Source of the DNA: Streptomyces sp. C10-9-1
GTDB lineage: Bacteria; Actinomycetota; Actinomycetes; Streptomycetales; Streptomycetaceae
Direction of reading: 5' to 3'
DNA: 64,000 nucleotides
Assembly (NCBI RefSeq): GCF_024497955.1
Contig: NZ_JANHKP010000018.1
Coordinates: 62,001-126,000 of the forward strand
The notes beneath the pieces were generated by a model. The model saw only the letters and a program-made list of their open reading frames with translations, did no database searches and was not told the DNA's origin. Numbering within the stretch: position 1 is the stretch's first letter; every line of letters starts with the position of its first letter. Made by a program: the position numbers and the translations under genes. Shown piece by piece: positions 34,942 through 43,662 of the stretch.

Positions 34942-35805
34942 TCAGGCGGGCCGGGCGGCTGCCCGGAGCCGGTCGAGTGCCCGCTCGGCGGAGCCGTGGG
35001 CGAGGATCATGGCGTGCACCCAGCGTTCGACGCCGAAGGCCACGCAGGCGCTGTAGGCGGGGCCGTGGGAGCCCGCGCGGATGCCCAGGCGCTCCCCGAA
35101 GAAGTTGCGGTGGCGGTTGACGGAGGCGATCGCGGTGCCGTCGGGGGCGCTGAACTCGTGCTTGACGGGGTCGAGGGCCATCAGGCGGGCCCGGGAGCCG
35201 CCCCGGTCGTAGAAGGGGTCGTCGGCGGTGGCGCGGGTCAGGTCCAGCCCGAGCCGTCCGGCGGTCTCCCGGACGAACGCCGCTCCCTGCTCCAGGTGCT
35301 CCAGGGCGCCCTCCTTGGTGCCGAGGTAGAGCACCTCGCGCATGTGGAAGCCCCACAGGCGGCGCAGCCCGTCGTAGTGGGTCTCGTTGCGGAAGCAGCG
35401 GCCGGTGGCGGAGAGCCGCAGTCCGTCCTCGCCGACGTCCCGGTCCTCCAGGGACAGCAGCAGTCCGTAGCAGGTGGCCGAGGGGAGCAGATGGCCGGTG
35501 GGCCTCAGGGGCAGCCCGGCGGGGGGCTCGCCGCCCGCCAGGCCGTCCAGCGACTCGGGGGCGAACGTCCCGGCTCCGACGCCGAGATGGGGGAAGTTGC
35601 GGAAGTAGTCGAGCCGGGCGAGGCCCTCGGCGGCGAGCAGCGGGGGGCCGGTCACCTCGGGGGCACCGTGCCGTGCGGCGAGTCCGGCGAGGAGGTCGTC
35701 GAGGCCCCGGAGCAGGGCGGTGTGCACCGGGTCCAGGGTGACCAGTCCCGCGCCGGGGTTCTTCAGGCCGCCGTCGGGCAGGGCCGTGGCGCTGGTTGTG
35801 CTCAT
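34942..35805 (-). CDS. Amino acid:[carrier protein] ligase (SerRS-like)
   Basis: The 287-residue protein resembles the truncated class II seryl-tRNA-synthetase homologues that aminoacylate carrier proteins instead of tRNA. Motifs include ARLDYFRNFPHLGVGAG, TGRCFRNETHYDGLRRLWGF (motif 2), and FGERLGIRAGSHGPAYSACV and GVERW (motif 3). The presumed zinc ligands are Cys112, Glu157 and Cys254, matching the Cys-Glu-Cys pattern of Bradyrhizobium homologues; the first two are 45 residues apart as in those. The tRNA-binding coiled coil of SerRS is absent. ATG 35805 begins MSTTSATALP. The adjacent carrier protein is the likely acceptor; small amino acids such as Gly or Ala are usual. Confidence 0.88.
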   Translation of the reverse strand: MSTTSATALPDGGLKNPGAGLVTLDPVHTALLRGLDDLLAGLAARHGAPEVTGPPLLAAEGLARLDYFRNFPHLGVGAGTFAPESLDGLAGGEPPAGLPLRPTGHLLPSATCYGLLLSLEDRDVGEDGLRLSATGRCFRNETHYDGLRRLWGFHMREVLYLGTKEGALEHLEQGAAFVRETAGRLGLDLTRATADDPFYDRGGSRARLMALDPVKHEFSAPDGTAIASVNRHRNFFGERLGIRAGSHGPAYSACVAFGVERWVHAMILAHGSAERALDRLRAAARPA

Positions 35806-36026
35806 GAAACCGTTCCCTCTCGGCGTGTGCGGTCGGTCGGGGCGTCGGTCGTACGGGCGCACCCGGCCTCCGCACCGGCGTCGGCGACGCGGTGGCATGC
35901 CCGGTACCGCCCGTGGTCGCCGTCGACCGGCGCGCAGCACAGGGCCGCGGCCGGCCGTCCTGCCGTGCTCGGGCCGGGGGCGGATCCGGGGCTGCGCATG
36001 GGGACAGTAGGCGAGCCGCAGGGTGG

Positions 36027-36038
36027 TTGTCTAGACCA
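36027..36038. promoter_or_regulatory. DasR-like operator 1 in the divergent promoter
   Basis: TTGTCTAGACCA matches 11 of 12 positions of the DasR-responsive core TGGTCTAGACCA. On the minus strand it lies just after TTGACG (36052-36047), in the spacer of a likely promoter for the ligase operon. Confidence 0.55.
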
Positions 36039-36104
36039 AAAGGAAACGTCAACACCCTTACAGGGAAGCGGAATCAGACCCACCGCGGAACCGCGAAACG
36101 GCAC

Positions 36105-36134
36105 TTGACATCCCTGTTGGTCTACACCAATTCT
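36105..36134 (+). promoter_or_regulatory. Promoter with DasR-like operator 2 (36118-36129)
   Basis: TTGACA (36105-36110) is followed after 18 bases by AATTCT, a plausible -10 element. The spacer contains TGGTCTACACCA, 11 of 12 positions of the DasR core. A GntR-type repressor bound there would block the dioxygenase operon. Confidence 0.5.
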
Positions 36135-36261
36135 GTTCCCGGTCCCCGCGTTTCCTTCACGGCCGCCGGGGGCCCCGCCGTCCCCTCCCCGCCACCCGAC
36201 GCCGCCGCCCGGCGTCCCCCCCGCAGAACCGACCCGCCGCCCCACCGCCTGGAGGGACCCC

Positions 36262-37350
36262 TTGACGACGCCCCCCGCCCCCCGCCGCGCACGCCTCCAC
36301 CGGGCGGCCAGCGACCGCGCGTACCTCAGCGCGGACGGCGAGTCCTACCTCGCCCAGACCACGCTGCGGGAGCTCAGGAAGGAACGGCCCCTGAGGGTGC
36401 TGTCCGAGGAGGACTTCGCCCACTGGCAGACCTACGGCTACGTCGTCGTCCGCGAGGCGATCCCCGCCGAGGCGGCGCGCCGCCTGCTCGACTTCACCTG
36501 GGACTTCCAGGGTCTCGACCCCGACCGCCCGGACGGCTGGTACGAGGACCGCCCCTTCCGGTCCCAGCTGGACCGGCAGCTGCACGTCTACGGCTTCGTC
36601 GAGGCCTACCACCACCAGCTGCTGTGGGACAGCCGCCAGGCCCAGCGCGTCTACGACGCCTTCGTCGACGTCTGGGACTGCGAGGAGCTGTGGGTCACCC
36701 TGGACCGGCTGAACCTCAACCCGCCCAACACCGGCAACCGCGACCGGGCACTCATCGAGCCCACCGAGCGCGGCTTCGACATCGAACTGCACTGGGACAT
36801 CGACACCACGCTGGGCGTGCCTCCCCAGCGGGTCCAGGGAATCATCGCCCTCAACGACACCGCCCCCGAGACCGGCGGGTTCCAGTGCTGCCCCGAGCTC
36901 TTCCGCGGCTTCGAGCGCTGGCGCGCCGCCCAGAGCGCCGACCGCGACCCGATCAGGCCCGACGTGGACCGCTCCCGGTTCCCCGTCGTCCGCCCCGACC
37001 TGGGCCCGGGCGACCTGCTGATCTGGAACGGGCTGCTCGCCCACGGGGTCGCCCGCAACACCTCCCGCAACGGGGTCCGCGCGGTGCAGTACCTGTCGAT
37101 GATGCCCGCGCTGGAGGAGCACGAGAAGCTGCGCAGGTCCCGCGTGGAGTCCTGGCGCCATCTGCGCACCCCGCGGTGGAACCGCACCCTCGTGGGCGAC
37201 ATGGTGCGCCACGAGTCCCTGCGCTACCCGACGGCCGAGCTCACCCCGCTCGGCGAACGGCTGCTCGGCCTGGCCTCCTGGCACGGCACGGAGGCCCGGG
37301 ACACCGCGGACGGCCGGAACGGGGAGCCGGTGTGCACCGCGTCTGCCTGA
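36262..37350 (+). CDS. PhyH-family Fe(II)/2-oxoglutarate dioxygenase
   Basis: The 362-residue protein matches the phytanoyl-CoA dioxygenase family: YGYVVVREAIPAEAARRLL at residues ~57-75, iron ligands His177 and Asp179 in ELHWDIDTT, and distal His261 in LLAHGVARNTS with a downstream Arg in GVRAVQYLS for 2-oxoglutarate. A TTG start at 36262 has a GGAGG site 6 bases upstream; no ATG or GTG gives a better fit. It probably hydroxylates the carrier-bound amino acid or the final product. It overlaps the next gene by 19 bases and is first in the operon downstream of DasR-like operator 2. Confidence 0.88.
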   Translation: MTTPPAPRRARLHRAASDRAYLSADGESYLAQTTLRELRKERPLRVLSEEDFAHWQTYGYVVVREAIPAEAARRLLDFTWDFQGLDPDRPDGWYEDRPFRSQLDRQLHVYGFVEAYHHQLLWDSRQAQRVYDAFVDVWDCEELWVTLDRLNLNPPNTGNRDRALIEPTERGFDIELHWDIDTTLGVPPQRVQGIIALNDTAPETGGFQCCPELFRGFERWRAAQSADRDPIRPDVDRSRFPVVRPDLGPGDLLIWNGLLAHGVARNTSRNGVRAVQYLSMMPALEEHEKLRRSRVESWRHLRTPRWNRTLVGDMVRHESLRYPTAELTPLGERLLGLASWHGTEARDTADGRNGEPVCTASA

Positions 37351-38681
37351 CCCTGCCGACCGACCGGGAGTGCACTGCGGCGATCACCGCCATGGCGGCC
37401 GAGGCCGCCTACGGGGCACGGGAGTTCGGGGCAGAGGTGCATCTGCTGGTGCTGGACTCGTCCGCACCGCCGGTGCGCGCCGCGCACCGGCGGGCCGTCG
37501 ACGCGCTGCCGCAGTCGCCCGGGGTGGTGGTGCACCACCTCGACGAGGACGCCCAGCGGGCCTTCCTGCGACGGGTGATCGCCGCCTCCGGCGCCCCCGC
37601 GCCGGAGCGGCTGCTCCCCCTGATGCTGCCCACCGGGGTGAGCTACGGCGCCTGCACCAACCGGGCCTTCCTCCTCGCCGAGGCCCTCGGTTGCGCCTCG
37701 GTGCACCGCAGGGACTCCGACAGCCGCTACCAGCACCTCCACGGCGAGCCCGTGTACCCGATCCACCACGAGCTCGCCACGCTGGGGCGCCCGGCCGCCG
37801 AGGTCACGGGCCGGGTCGACCGCACGCGGCTCGACCCCGCCTGCGCCGGGCGGCCGGTGGCCCTGGCCGGCGGGTCCTTCATCGGCGAGCTGTCCGTGGA
37901 CGTGGCCGAGATCGCACGCCTGGACCCGGAGGTCTACCACGAGGTCGTGGGCCTGTCGGTGCCCGCGGACTGTCCTCCGCCCTGGCGCCGCAACCTGGTC
38001 GAGGAGGCGTTCCGGGGCGCCGGGACCGAGCCGTTCACCGCCGACCGCACCACCCTGACCCTCGTCAGCCCCACACGGGTCGACATGTGCAACATCGCCC
38101 TCTCCCGGGAGGTGTACGGCGCCGTGCCGCTGCCGCCCGCGACGGACACCATCGGCAGCGACTACTTCCTCCTGCACCTCGTCCGCAGCGCCCGGCTGCC
38201 GGGTGTCCTGCACAACCGGCACATCGTCAACTTCCACACCCCGGAACGGCGCTCCGACGCCGGGTTCCTCGCCTACCAGGAGCGCTTCGCCAAGTTCCTG
38301 CTCGCCTCGGGCCCCATGGGCGAGGTCCACGCGCGGATGGCGGCGGCCGGGGACGCGCTGCTCGACCCTGCCGGACGCGTGCGCACCGGCGCCGTCGCGC
38401 GCCTGGTCCGGGAGGCCGCCCGCAGCGGTCCCGACGGCAACGCCGCCCGGCTGGACGTCCTCGACCGCTGCTACCGCTCCCTGGGGGGCCGGTACACCGC
38501 GGCGGCCGAGCGGTTCGCCGCCCGCAGGGACGGCCTGCTCGCCGAGGTGCGCGCGGACATGGCGGACTTCGCCCTGCTCCTGGACGCCTGGCCGCTGCTG
38601 GCCGCGCACGCGAAAGGAACCGCAGTGACCCTCCCCGAGCCCCCCTCCCACGGGACCGCAGCACCGGCGGCCCTGCTGTGA
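37332..38681 (+). CDS. DUF6271-like protein with DxD-type motif
   Basis: The 449-residue soluble protein begins HRVCLTLPTDRECTAAI and has LLVLDSSAPPVRAAH and LLPTGVSYGACTNRAFLLAE, then a D-S-D motif (Asp128-Asp130, RRDSDSRYQ). The layout recalls GT-A type glycosyltransferases with a metal-binding DxD, and I recall similar proteins labelled DUF6271 in Streptomyces. Its reaction is unknown. The GTG start lies inside the dioxygenase gene and the stop overlaps the condensation gene by GTGA, so it is firmly part of the operon. Confidence 0.72.
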   Translation: MHRVCLTLPTDRECTAAITAMAAEAAYGAREFGAEVHLLVLDSSAPPVRAAHRRAVDALPQSPGVVVHHLDEDAQRAFLRRVIAASGAPAPERLLPLMLPTGVSYGACTNRAFLLAEALGCASVHRRDSDSRYQHLHGEPVYPIHHELATLGRPAAEVTGRVDRTRLDPACAGRPVALAGGSFIGELSVDVAEIARLDPEVYHEVVGLSVPADCPPPWRRNLVEEAFRGAGTEPFTADRTTLTLVSPTRVDMCNIALSREVYGAVPLPPATDTIGSDYFLLHLVRSARLPGVLHNRHIVNFHTPERRSDAGFLAYQERFAKFLLASGPMGEVHARMAAAGDALLDPAGRVRTGAVARLVREAARSGPDGNAARLDVLDRCYRSLGGRYTAAAERFAARRDGLLAEVRADMADFALLLDAWPLLAAHAKGTAVTLPEPPSHGTAAPAALL

Positions 38682-40438
38682 GCGCCCCGCCGCCGCGCGG
38701 TACCGCCCCCGCGCCCGGCACCGCACCCACCCGGCGGACCGCGACCTGCGCCTACCACGGCGGCGGTGCCCGCCGGGGCCCCGTCACCATGGGCCAGGCG
38801 AACATGATCCGCTGCATCCTGCGGGACGAGCCGGACGCCATCAACATCCACGACGTCTGGCCGGTGCCCGAGGGTGCCTCCGAGGACGCCGTCCTCGACG
38901 CGCTGCGCGCCCTCGCCGTGAGGCACGAGGCGCTGCGGACCACCTTCCCGCACGAACCCGGGACCGTGCCGGGCGAGCAGGTCGTGGCCGGCGCGGGGCG
39001 GTTCACCGTCACCGTGCTGGAGCACGGCGAACTCCCCGCCCCCGCCGCCGAGTACGCCGAGTCGGTGGCCCGTGACGCCCGGTCGGAGCGCTTCCGGCTG
39101 GAGAGCGACTTCCCCTTGCGCCCCGTCCTGCTCACCCACGCCGGGCGGCCCGTGTTCCTGGCCCTGGCGGCCAGCCACGCCCTGACGGACGGCAGCGCAC
39201 TCGGCATCCTGCGCGAGGAGTGGCTGACCCTGCTGTCCGGCGGGACACTGCCCGAGGCCACCGCGCTCACCCCGCTCGACCTGGCCGCCGAGGAGGCGAG
39301 CCCGGCCGGGCGGCGCAGGTCGGCGGACGCGCTGCGGCACTGGGAGCGGATCCTGCGCACGGGGCCGCAGGCCGTGTTCGCCGAACCCGGCGCGGTGGGC
39401 ACCGAGATCTCCGCACAGGGCCTGACCCTGCGCTCCGCCCGAGGCGCCCGGGCGCTGGCCGGCGCCGCCCGGCGCACCCGGGCACTGCCCAACACGGTGC
39501 TGCTGACGGCCTGGTGCCTGCTGACCGCCCACCGGGCCGGCCAGCAGGAGTGCGTCACCGCCGTACCGACCTCCAACCGCTTCCGGCCCGCCCTCGCCCG
39601 CTCGGTGAGCACCCTCTCCCAGGACGCGCTGCTCGCCCTCGACGTGCGCAAGCCGTCCTTCGACGCGGTCCTCGCCGCCGCCTGGGGAGCGGCCCTGAAC
39701 GCCTACCGGCACAGCCGCTTCGACGCGCTCGCCCTGTGGGACATGATCCGCCGGGTCACCGGCGAACGGGGCAGCCACTTCGCGCGGGACGTGGTCCTCA
39801 ACGACATCAGCGCCCTGCCCGCGACGCTCGCCGGGGCCGCGGCACCCGACGGGGACACCCCGGAACTCGAACTGGTCCGGGGGCCGGAGCAGGCGCTGCC
39901 GACGCGGCTGCTCGGCTTCGTCTACGAGACGGACCCGGTGCTGCGCCTCGCCCTGTGGGCCGACCCGGCGCTCTTCCCGGGGCGTGCCGCGGAGGACTTC
40001 GCGACCGGCCTGGTGCGGCTGCTGGAGGCGGCGGCCGAGGGCGACGTGCCGCTGGCGGACCTCACCGAGGTCACCGGTGTGCGTCCGGTCGAGCGCGGTC
40101 CGGGGTGGACGCGGGTGGACGGCTGCTGGGTCGAACCGGAGGCGGTGGCCCGGACGCTGAGCGCGGCTCTCGGGGGGCTCCCCGTCGAGGTCGAGGTCAC
40201 CGGGGCGTGCGAGGCGGAGGACGCCGCCCCCGCTGCGCCGCTCCTCACGGCGCGCATCGCCTGCGAGGACGGCGGCCTGACGCCCGCCCGGGCCCATGCG
40301 GCGCTGATGGCCGCCCTGCCGGGCCGCCCCGGGGTGCTCGCCCCGCACCGCTACGTGATCGTGCAGGGCCCACCGCAGCAGCCCGCCTCGGCGGGGCCGA
40401 TTCTCAGGGAAGGAACCGGCCGCGACCGGGAGATGTGA
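38678..40438 (+). CDS. Stand-alone NRPS-type condensation domain protein
   Basis: A 586-residue protein containing one condensation-domain fold (~residues 40-450) and an extra C-terminal part. The catalytic motif HHxxxDG appears as S-H-A-L-T-D-G with His167 and Asp171, so the second, catalytic His is retained and the first is Ser. Other condensation motifs are MGQANMIRCIL (C1-like) and RHEALRTTF (C2-like); VPTSNRFRP and RDVVLNDIS are later ones. No adenylation or thiolation domain is fused. It could condense the aminoacyl-carrier thioester with a second amine or acid. Low-complexity Ala/Pro/Thr sequence fills the first 30 residues. Confidence 0.85.
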   Translation: MSAPPPRGTAPAPGTAPTRRTATCAYHGGGARRGPVTMGQANMIRCILRDEPDAINIHDVWPVPEGASEDAVLDALRALAVRHEALRTTFPHEPGTVPGEQVVAGAGRFTVTVLEHGELPAPAAEYAESVARDARSERFRLESDFPLRPVLLTHAGRPVFLALAASHALTDGSALGILREEWLTLLSGGTLPEATALTPLDLAAEEASPAGRRRSADALRHWERILRTGPQAVFAEPGAVGTEISAQGLTLRSARGARALAGAARRTRALPNTVLLTAWCLLTAHRAGQQECVTAVPTSNRFRPALARSVSTLSQDALLALDVRKPSFDAVLAAAWGAALNAYRHSRFDALALWDMIRRVTGERGSHFARDVVLNDISALPATLAGAAAPDGDTPELELVRGPEQALPTRLLGFVYETDPVLRLALWADPALFPGRAAEDFATGLVRLLEAAAEGDVPLADLTEVTGVRPVERGPGWTRVDGCWVEPEAVARTLSAALGGLPVEVEVTGACEAEDAAPAAPLLTARIACEDGGLTPARAHAALMAALPGRPGVLAPHRYVIVQGPPQQPASAGPILREGTGRDREM

Positions 40439-40439
40439 C

Positions 40440-41762
40440 ATGACGACCCACGACGCGCCCGGCGGGGGCGGGGCCCGGACACTGCCCAGCCCGTGGCGGT
40501 CCGCCCGCTTCCGCTTCTTCTTCACCGCGCGCAGCACCTCCCTGCTCGCCGACGGCATGCTCATGGTCTCCCTGACCACGGCGGTCCTCGGCGCGGGCTA
40601 CGGCGCCGGGGGCGTCGGCTACGCCCTCGCCGCGTGGATGACGCCGATCGTCTTGCTGGTCCTCTTCGGCGGCGTGCTGGCCGACCGCTTCACCCCCCAG
40701 GTGATGATGGTCGGGGCCGACGTGGTCCGCATGCTGGCGATGCTCGCGATGGCTGCCCTGCTGGCCTCCGGCGACGTGGCACTGTGGCAGATCATGGCCC
40801 TGATGGCCGTCAGCGGCGCCGCGACCGCGATGTTCCAGCCGGGGCTCGCGAGCATCGTGCCGCAGGTGGCCGAGGACATCCAGCGGGCGAACGCGCTGCT
40901 GCGGGTCTCCGAGGCGATGAGCGCCCTGATCGGCCCGGGTCTGGCCGGCTTCCTGGTGGCCTACTGGCACGTGGCCGGGTCCTATGTGGTGATCGCCGCC
41001 GCGTACGCGCTCAGCGCCCTCGGGCTGCTGCCCCTGCGCCGGCTGGCCACCGTCCGGGACGAGAGCGACGACCCGATGTGGCGGCGGCTCGCCACCGGAT
41101 GGCAGGAGTTCCGGTCCCGCACCTGGCTCTGGGGCGTGATCGTGCTGTGGGCCGTGTACGGCCTGTTCGTCTTCGGTCCCGCGCTGCCGCTCGGAGCGGC
41201 ACTGCTCACGGAGCAGCACGGTGCGACCGGCTACGGCTGGATCGCGTCGGCGGACGGGGCGGGCACCATCGTCGGCGGCCTGCTGGGCATGCGGGTCCGC
41301 CCGCGCCGCCCGCTCGTGGCCGGGGCCTGCGCCATGTTCTTCTTCGCCCTCAACCCGCTGGCCCCCGCGCTGGGCTGGAACTTCACGCTCACGGCCGTGA
41401 CCGGGGTGATCGCCGGGTGCGGCTTCGCCTTCTGGGGGGTGATGTGGGCGACCAGCGTGCAGTCGCACATTCCGCTGGCGGTCCTCAGCCGGGTCTCGGC
41501 CTACGACGTGGCCGGCTCGATCATGGTGATCCCGCTCGGCCGGGCGCTCGCGGGCCCGGCGGCGGACCACTTCGGCGCGGACCGGGTGCTGCTCTTCTCG
41601 TCCGCCGTCTCCTTCGTCCTCCTCGCCGCCATGCTGTGCGTGCCCGCGATCAGGGGACTGCGCCGGGTGGACCGTCCCGGGGCAGCCGGGGAGGCCCCGG
41701 CCGGGGAGACCGGCGGCGCGGACGGGACGGACCGTCAGACCCCGGCGGCCACCGGGTCCTGA
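40440..41762 (+). CDS. MFS transporter, enterobactin-exporter (EntS-like) type
   Basis: The 440-residue protein has about 12 transmembrane helices. GGVLADRFTPQVMMVGADVVRM is the loop 2-3 motif, ATAMFQPGLASIVPQ lies in helix 5, and DGAGTIVGGLLGMRVRP is the second-half counterpart, typical of MFS_3/EntS exporters. It begins two bases after the condensation gene stop and probably exports the cluster product. A large hairpin follows. Confidence 0.92.
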   Translation: MTTHDAPGGGGARTLPSPWRSARFRFFFTARSTSLLADGMLMVSLTTAVLGAGYGAGGVGYALAAWMTPIVLLVLFGGVLADRFTPQVMMVGADVVRMLAMLAMAALLASGDVALWQIMALMAVSGAATAMFQPGLASIVPQVAEDIQRANALLRVSEAMSALIGPGLAGFLVAYWHVAGSYVVIAAAYALSALGLLPLRRLATVRDESDDPMWRRLATGWQEFRSRTWLWGVIVLWAVYGLFVFGPALPLGAALLTEQHGATGYGWIASADGAGTIVGGLLGMRVRPRRPLVAGACAMFFFALNPLAPALGWNFTLTAVTGVIAGCGFAFWGVMWATSVQSHIPLAVLSRVSAYDVAGSIMVIPLGRALAGPAADHFGADRVLLFSSAVSFVLLAAMLCVPAIRGLRRVDRPGAAGEAPAGETGGADGTDRQTPAATGS

Positions 41763-41816
41763 CCCGGCGCCGCGCCGCACCGCGGGCCGGCGGGCACGGC
41801 CGCCGGACGCGGGCGA

Positions 41817-41880
41817 CGGTCCTCGGGCCGCGCGTGTGCGTGCACCCCCGTGGCACGCATCCGCGCGGCGCCGAGGACCG
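41817..41880 (+). terminator. Large hairpin after the MFS gene
   Basis: Outer arms CGGTCCTCGG (41817-41826) and CCGAGGACCG (41871-41880) pair perfectly, and inner CCGCGCG/CGCGCGG arms extend the stem. It lies 54 bases after the MFS stop. The next ~470 bases to the AraC gene contain further GC-rich short inverted repeats and no supportable gene. Confidence 0.65.
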
Positions 41881-42348
41881 GTCCGCCCCGGCCCCGGGGC
41901 GGTGGGACGCATCCCACCGGTCGAGGGGACGGGACTCCCCTCCCGTCGTCCTCCCCCGGGCCGGGGCGCCTCGGGGGCGCCGGGTGCCCGCCGCCCCCGA
42001 AGGGGAGGAGCCCCCGCCCTCAGGGCGGCGGGCCCCCGGGGCACGGGCCGCGGTCCCCTCGCGCCGCACGGGCGCGAGGAGCCCCGCAGGGCGGCGGAGG
42101 CCGCGGCCGCTGCGGCGCCGCGGCTCCGCCGGGCAGGCCCCGCCACCGCGGGTCCGACGTGGCAGCGCGGGGGGTCGCTCTGCGTCACGTCGTGCACTGC
42201 CTTCCGAGGGAAACGGTCCGGGGTAGGGCACGTGGTGCGGTTGCCTGAAACCTCGTGACCGGATCCCCCGGCCCTGCGCACCACCGAGGATGCCCCGCGG
42301 GCGGTGCCCCGTGTTGCCGTTGCGTGCCCGGTCGGTTGGCAGCGCGTC

Positions 42349-43353
42349 TCATGCCCTCCCGGCCAGCGACCGGTTCCGGTGCTCGCTGGGCGAGACCCCG
42401 TAGGCGGCGCGGAACGAGCGGGTGAAGTCGGAGGCCCGGTGGATGCCCCACCGGGCGGCGACCTCGTGGATGGGCACGGTGCGCTGTGCGGGGTCGGCGA
42501 GGTCGTGACGCGCCCGCTCCAAGCGCTGGGCGCGTACCCAGGCGGCGAGCGTCTCGCCCTGCGACTGCCCGCTGAAGACGCGGTGCAGATGGCTGAGGGA
42601 GACGTGGTGCGCCGCGGCGATCGCCCCCGGTGTCAGCTCCGGGTCGTGCAGGTTCCGTTGCACGAAGCCGCGGACCTGCCGGACCAGGACCGCGTGCCGC
42701 GTCTCCGGGGGAAGGCCGGCCTCGGCCTCCAGGGTGTGGGCGAACAAGGCCGACACCAGGTCGAGCAGGACCGCGCCGAGCCGGGGGGCGTCGGCGGGCC
42801 GCAGGTGCTCGGCCTGGCGGTCCAGGCCGGTGAGGAAGTCGGCCAGCAGCGCCCCCGGGCCGTGGCGGATGGGCAGCCCGCGTCCCAGCAGCCGCTGCAC
42901 GTCGGCGGGAGGCGCCGGCAGCAGGGCCTTGGGGATGTCCACCCCCACTCCGGCGACGACACCCGGTTGCCCGTCCGCGGCGCTCCCCGCGGCCCGGGCG
43001 TGCACCTCGCACGGCCGGGAGTTGTCGTCGACGAGGAGACCGCGGGGACCGGTGGCGGCCGTCTCCCCGGTGTCACGGACGAGCGAGAGGCGTCCGTCGA
43101 GCACCAGGGTCAGGTGGTAGCGCTCGGGTTCCGCCCGGCGGACGCTCCTGGCCGTCCGGCGCAGGCGCGCGGGCGGGAAGGAGGTCCGCCAGGCGCTCAC
43201 CGCGCCCAGTTCCATGAGGTGCAACTCGGCGCTGAAGTCGACGGCATGGTCGGTGGACGCGTCGGTGGCCCGGGTCCGGTCGATCAGTTCCCGCCAGCGG
43301 TCGAGCCTCTCGTCCGCCGGGACGTCCGCACTGCGGAACACGGTGCCGATCAC
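42349..43353 (-). CDS. AraC-family transcriptional regulator
   Basis: A 334-residue regulator with an N-terminal AraC-binding-like domain (FSAELHLMELGAVSAWRTS) and a C-terminal double helix-turn-helix (GAIAAAHHVSLSHLHRVFSG, then ASDFTRSFRAAYGVSPSEH). It is convergent with the carrier-protein cluster and could regulate it or the adjacent secreted hydrolase; nothing in sequence decides. The upstream region has mixed short repeats without a clear operator. Confidence 0.92.
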   Translation of the reverse strand: MIGTVFRSADVPADERLDRWRELIDRTRATDASTDHAVDFSAELHLMELGAVSAWRTSFPPARLRRTARSVRRAEPERYHLTLVLDGRLSLVRDTGETAATGPRGLLVDDNSRPCEVHARAAGSAADGQPGVVAGVGVDIPKALLPAPPADVQRLLGRGLPIRHGPGALLADFLTGLDRQAEHLRPADAPRLGAVLLDLVSALFAHTLEAEAGLPPETRHAVLVRQVRGFVQRNLHDPELTPGAIAAAHHVSLSHLHRVFSGQSQGETLAAWVRAQRLERARHDLADPAQRTVPIHEVAARWGIHRASDFTRSFRAAYGVSPSEHRNRSLAGRA

Positions 43354-43662
43354 TGTTCACCCTCCGTTCGTCCCCTGCCCGGCGCAGCCCGGGCGGGACA
43401 TGGTCCAGGACCGCCGGACGGCCCCTCGCCCTCGAAAGGGCGCTGTGCGGCGGCTGCTTCACGCCCGGGCCGAGCGTGCGCCCCGCGCGGGGCGCCCGGT
43501 CGGCCGGCCGCGGCACCAGTCTGCTCGGCCGGGGGGACGGGGGTGTCACGGGAGGCGGTGGAACGGCCTGATACCGGCAACGGGCCGGGCGGCGGAGTCG
43601 GATAGGGTCCCACCTGGCCTGATTGTTCGATCATGCGCCGTCCGCACCGGGAGAAGCCCACC

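Noticed and set aside
41940-42110. Dense short GC-rich inverted repeats resembling a structured RNA
   Set aside because: Expected by chance in such GC-rich DNA; no conserved core or riboswitch motif seen.
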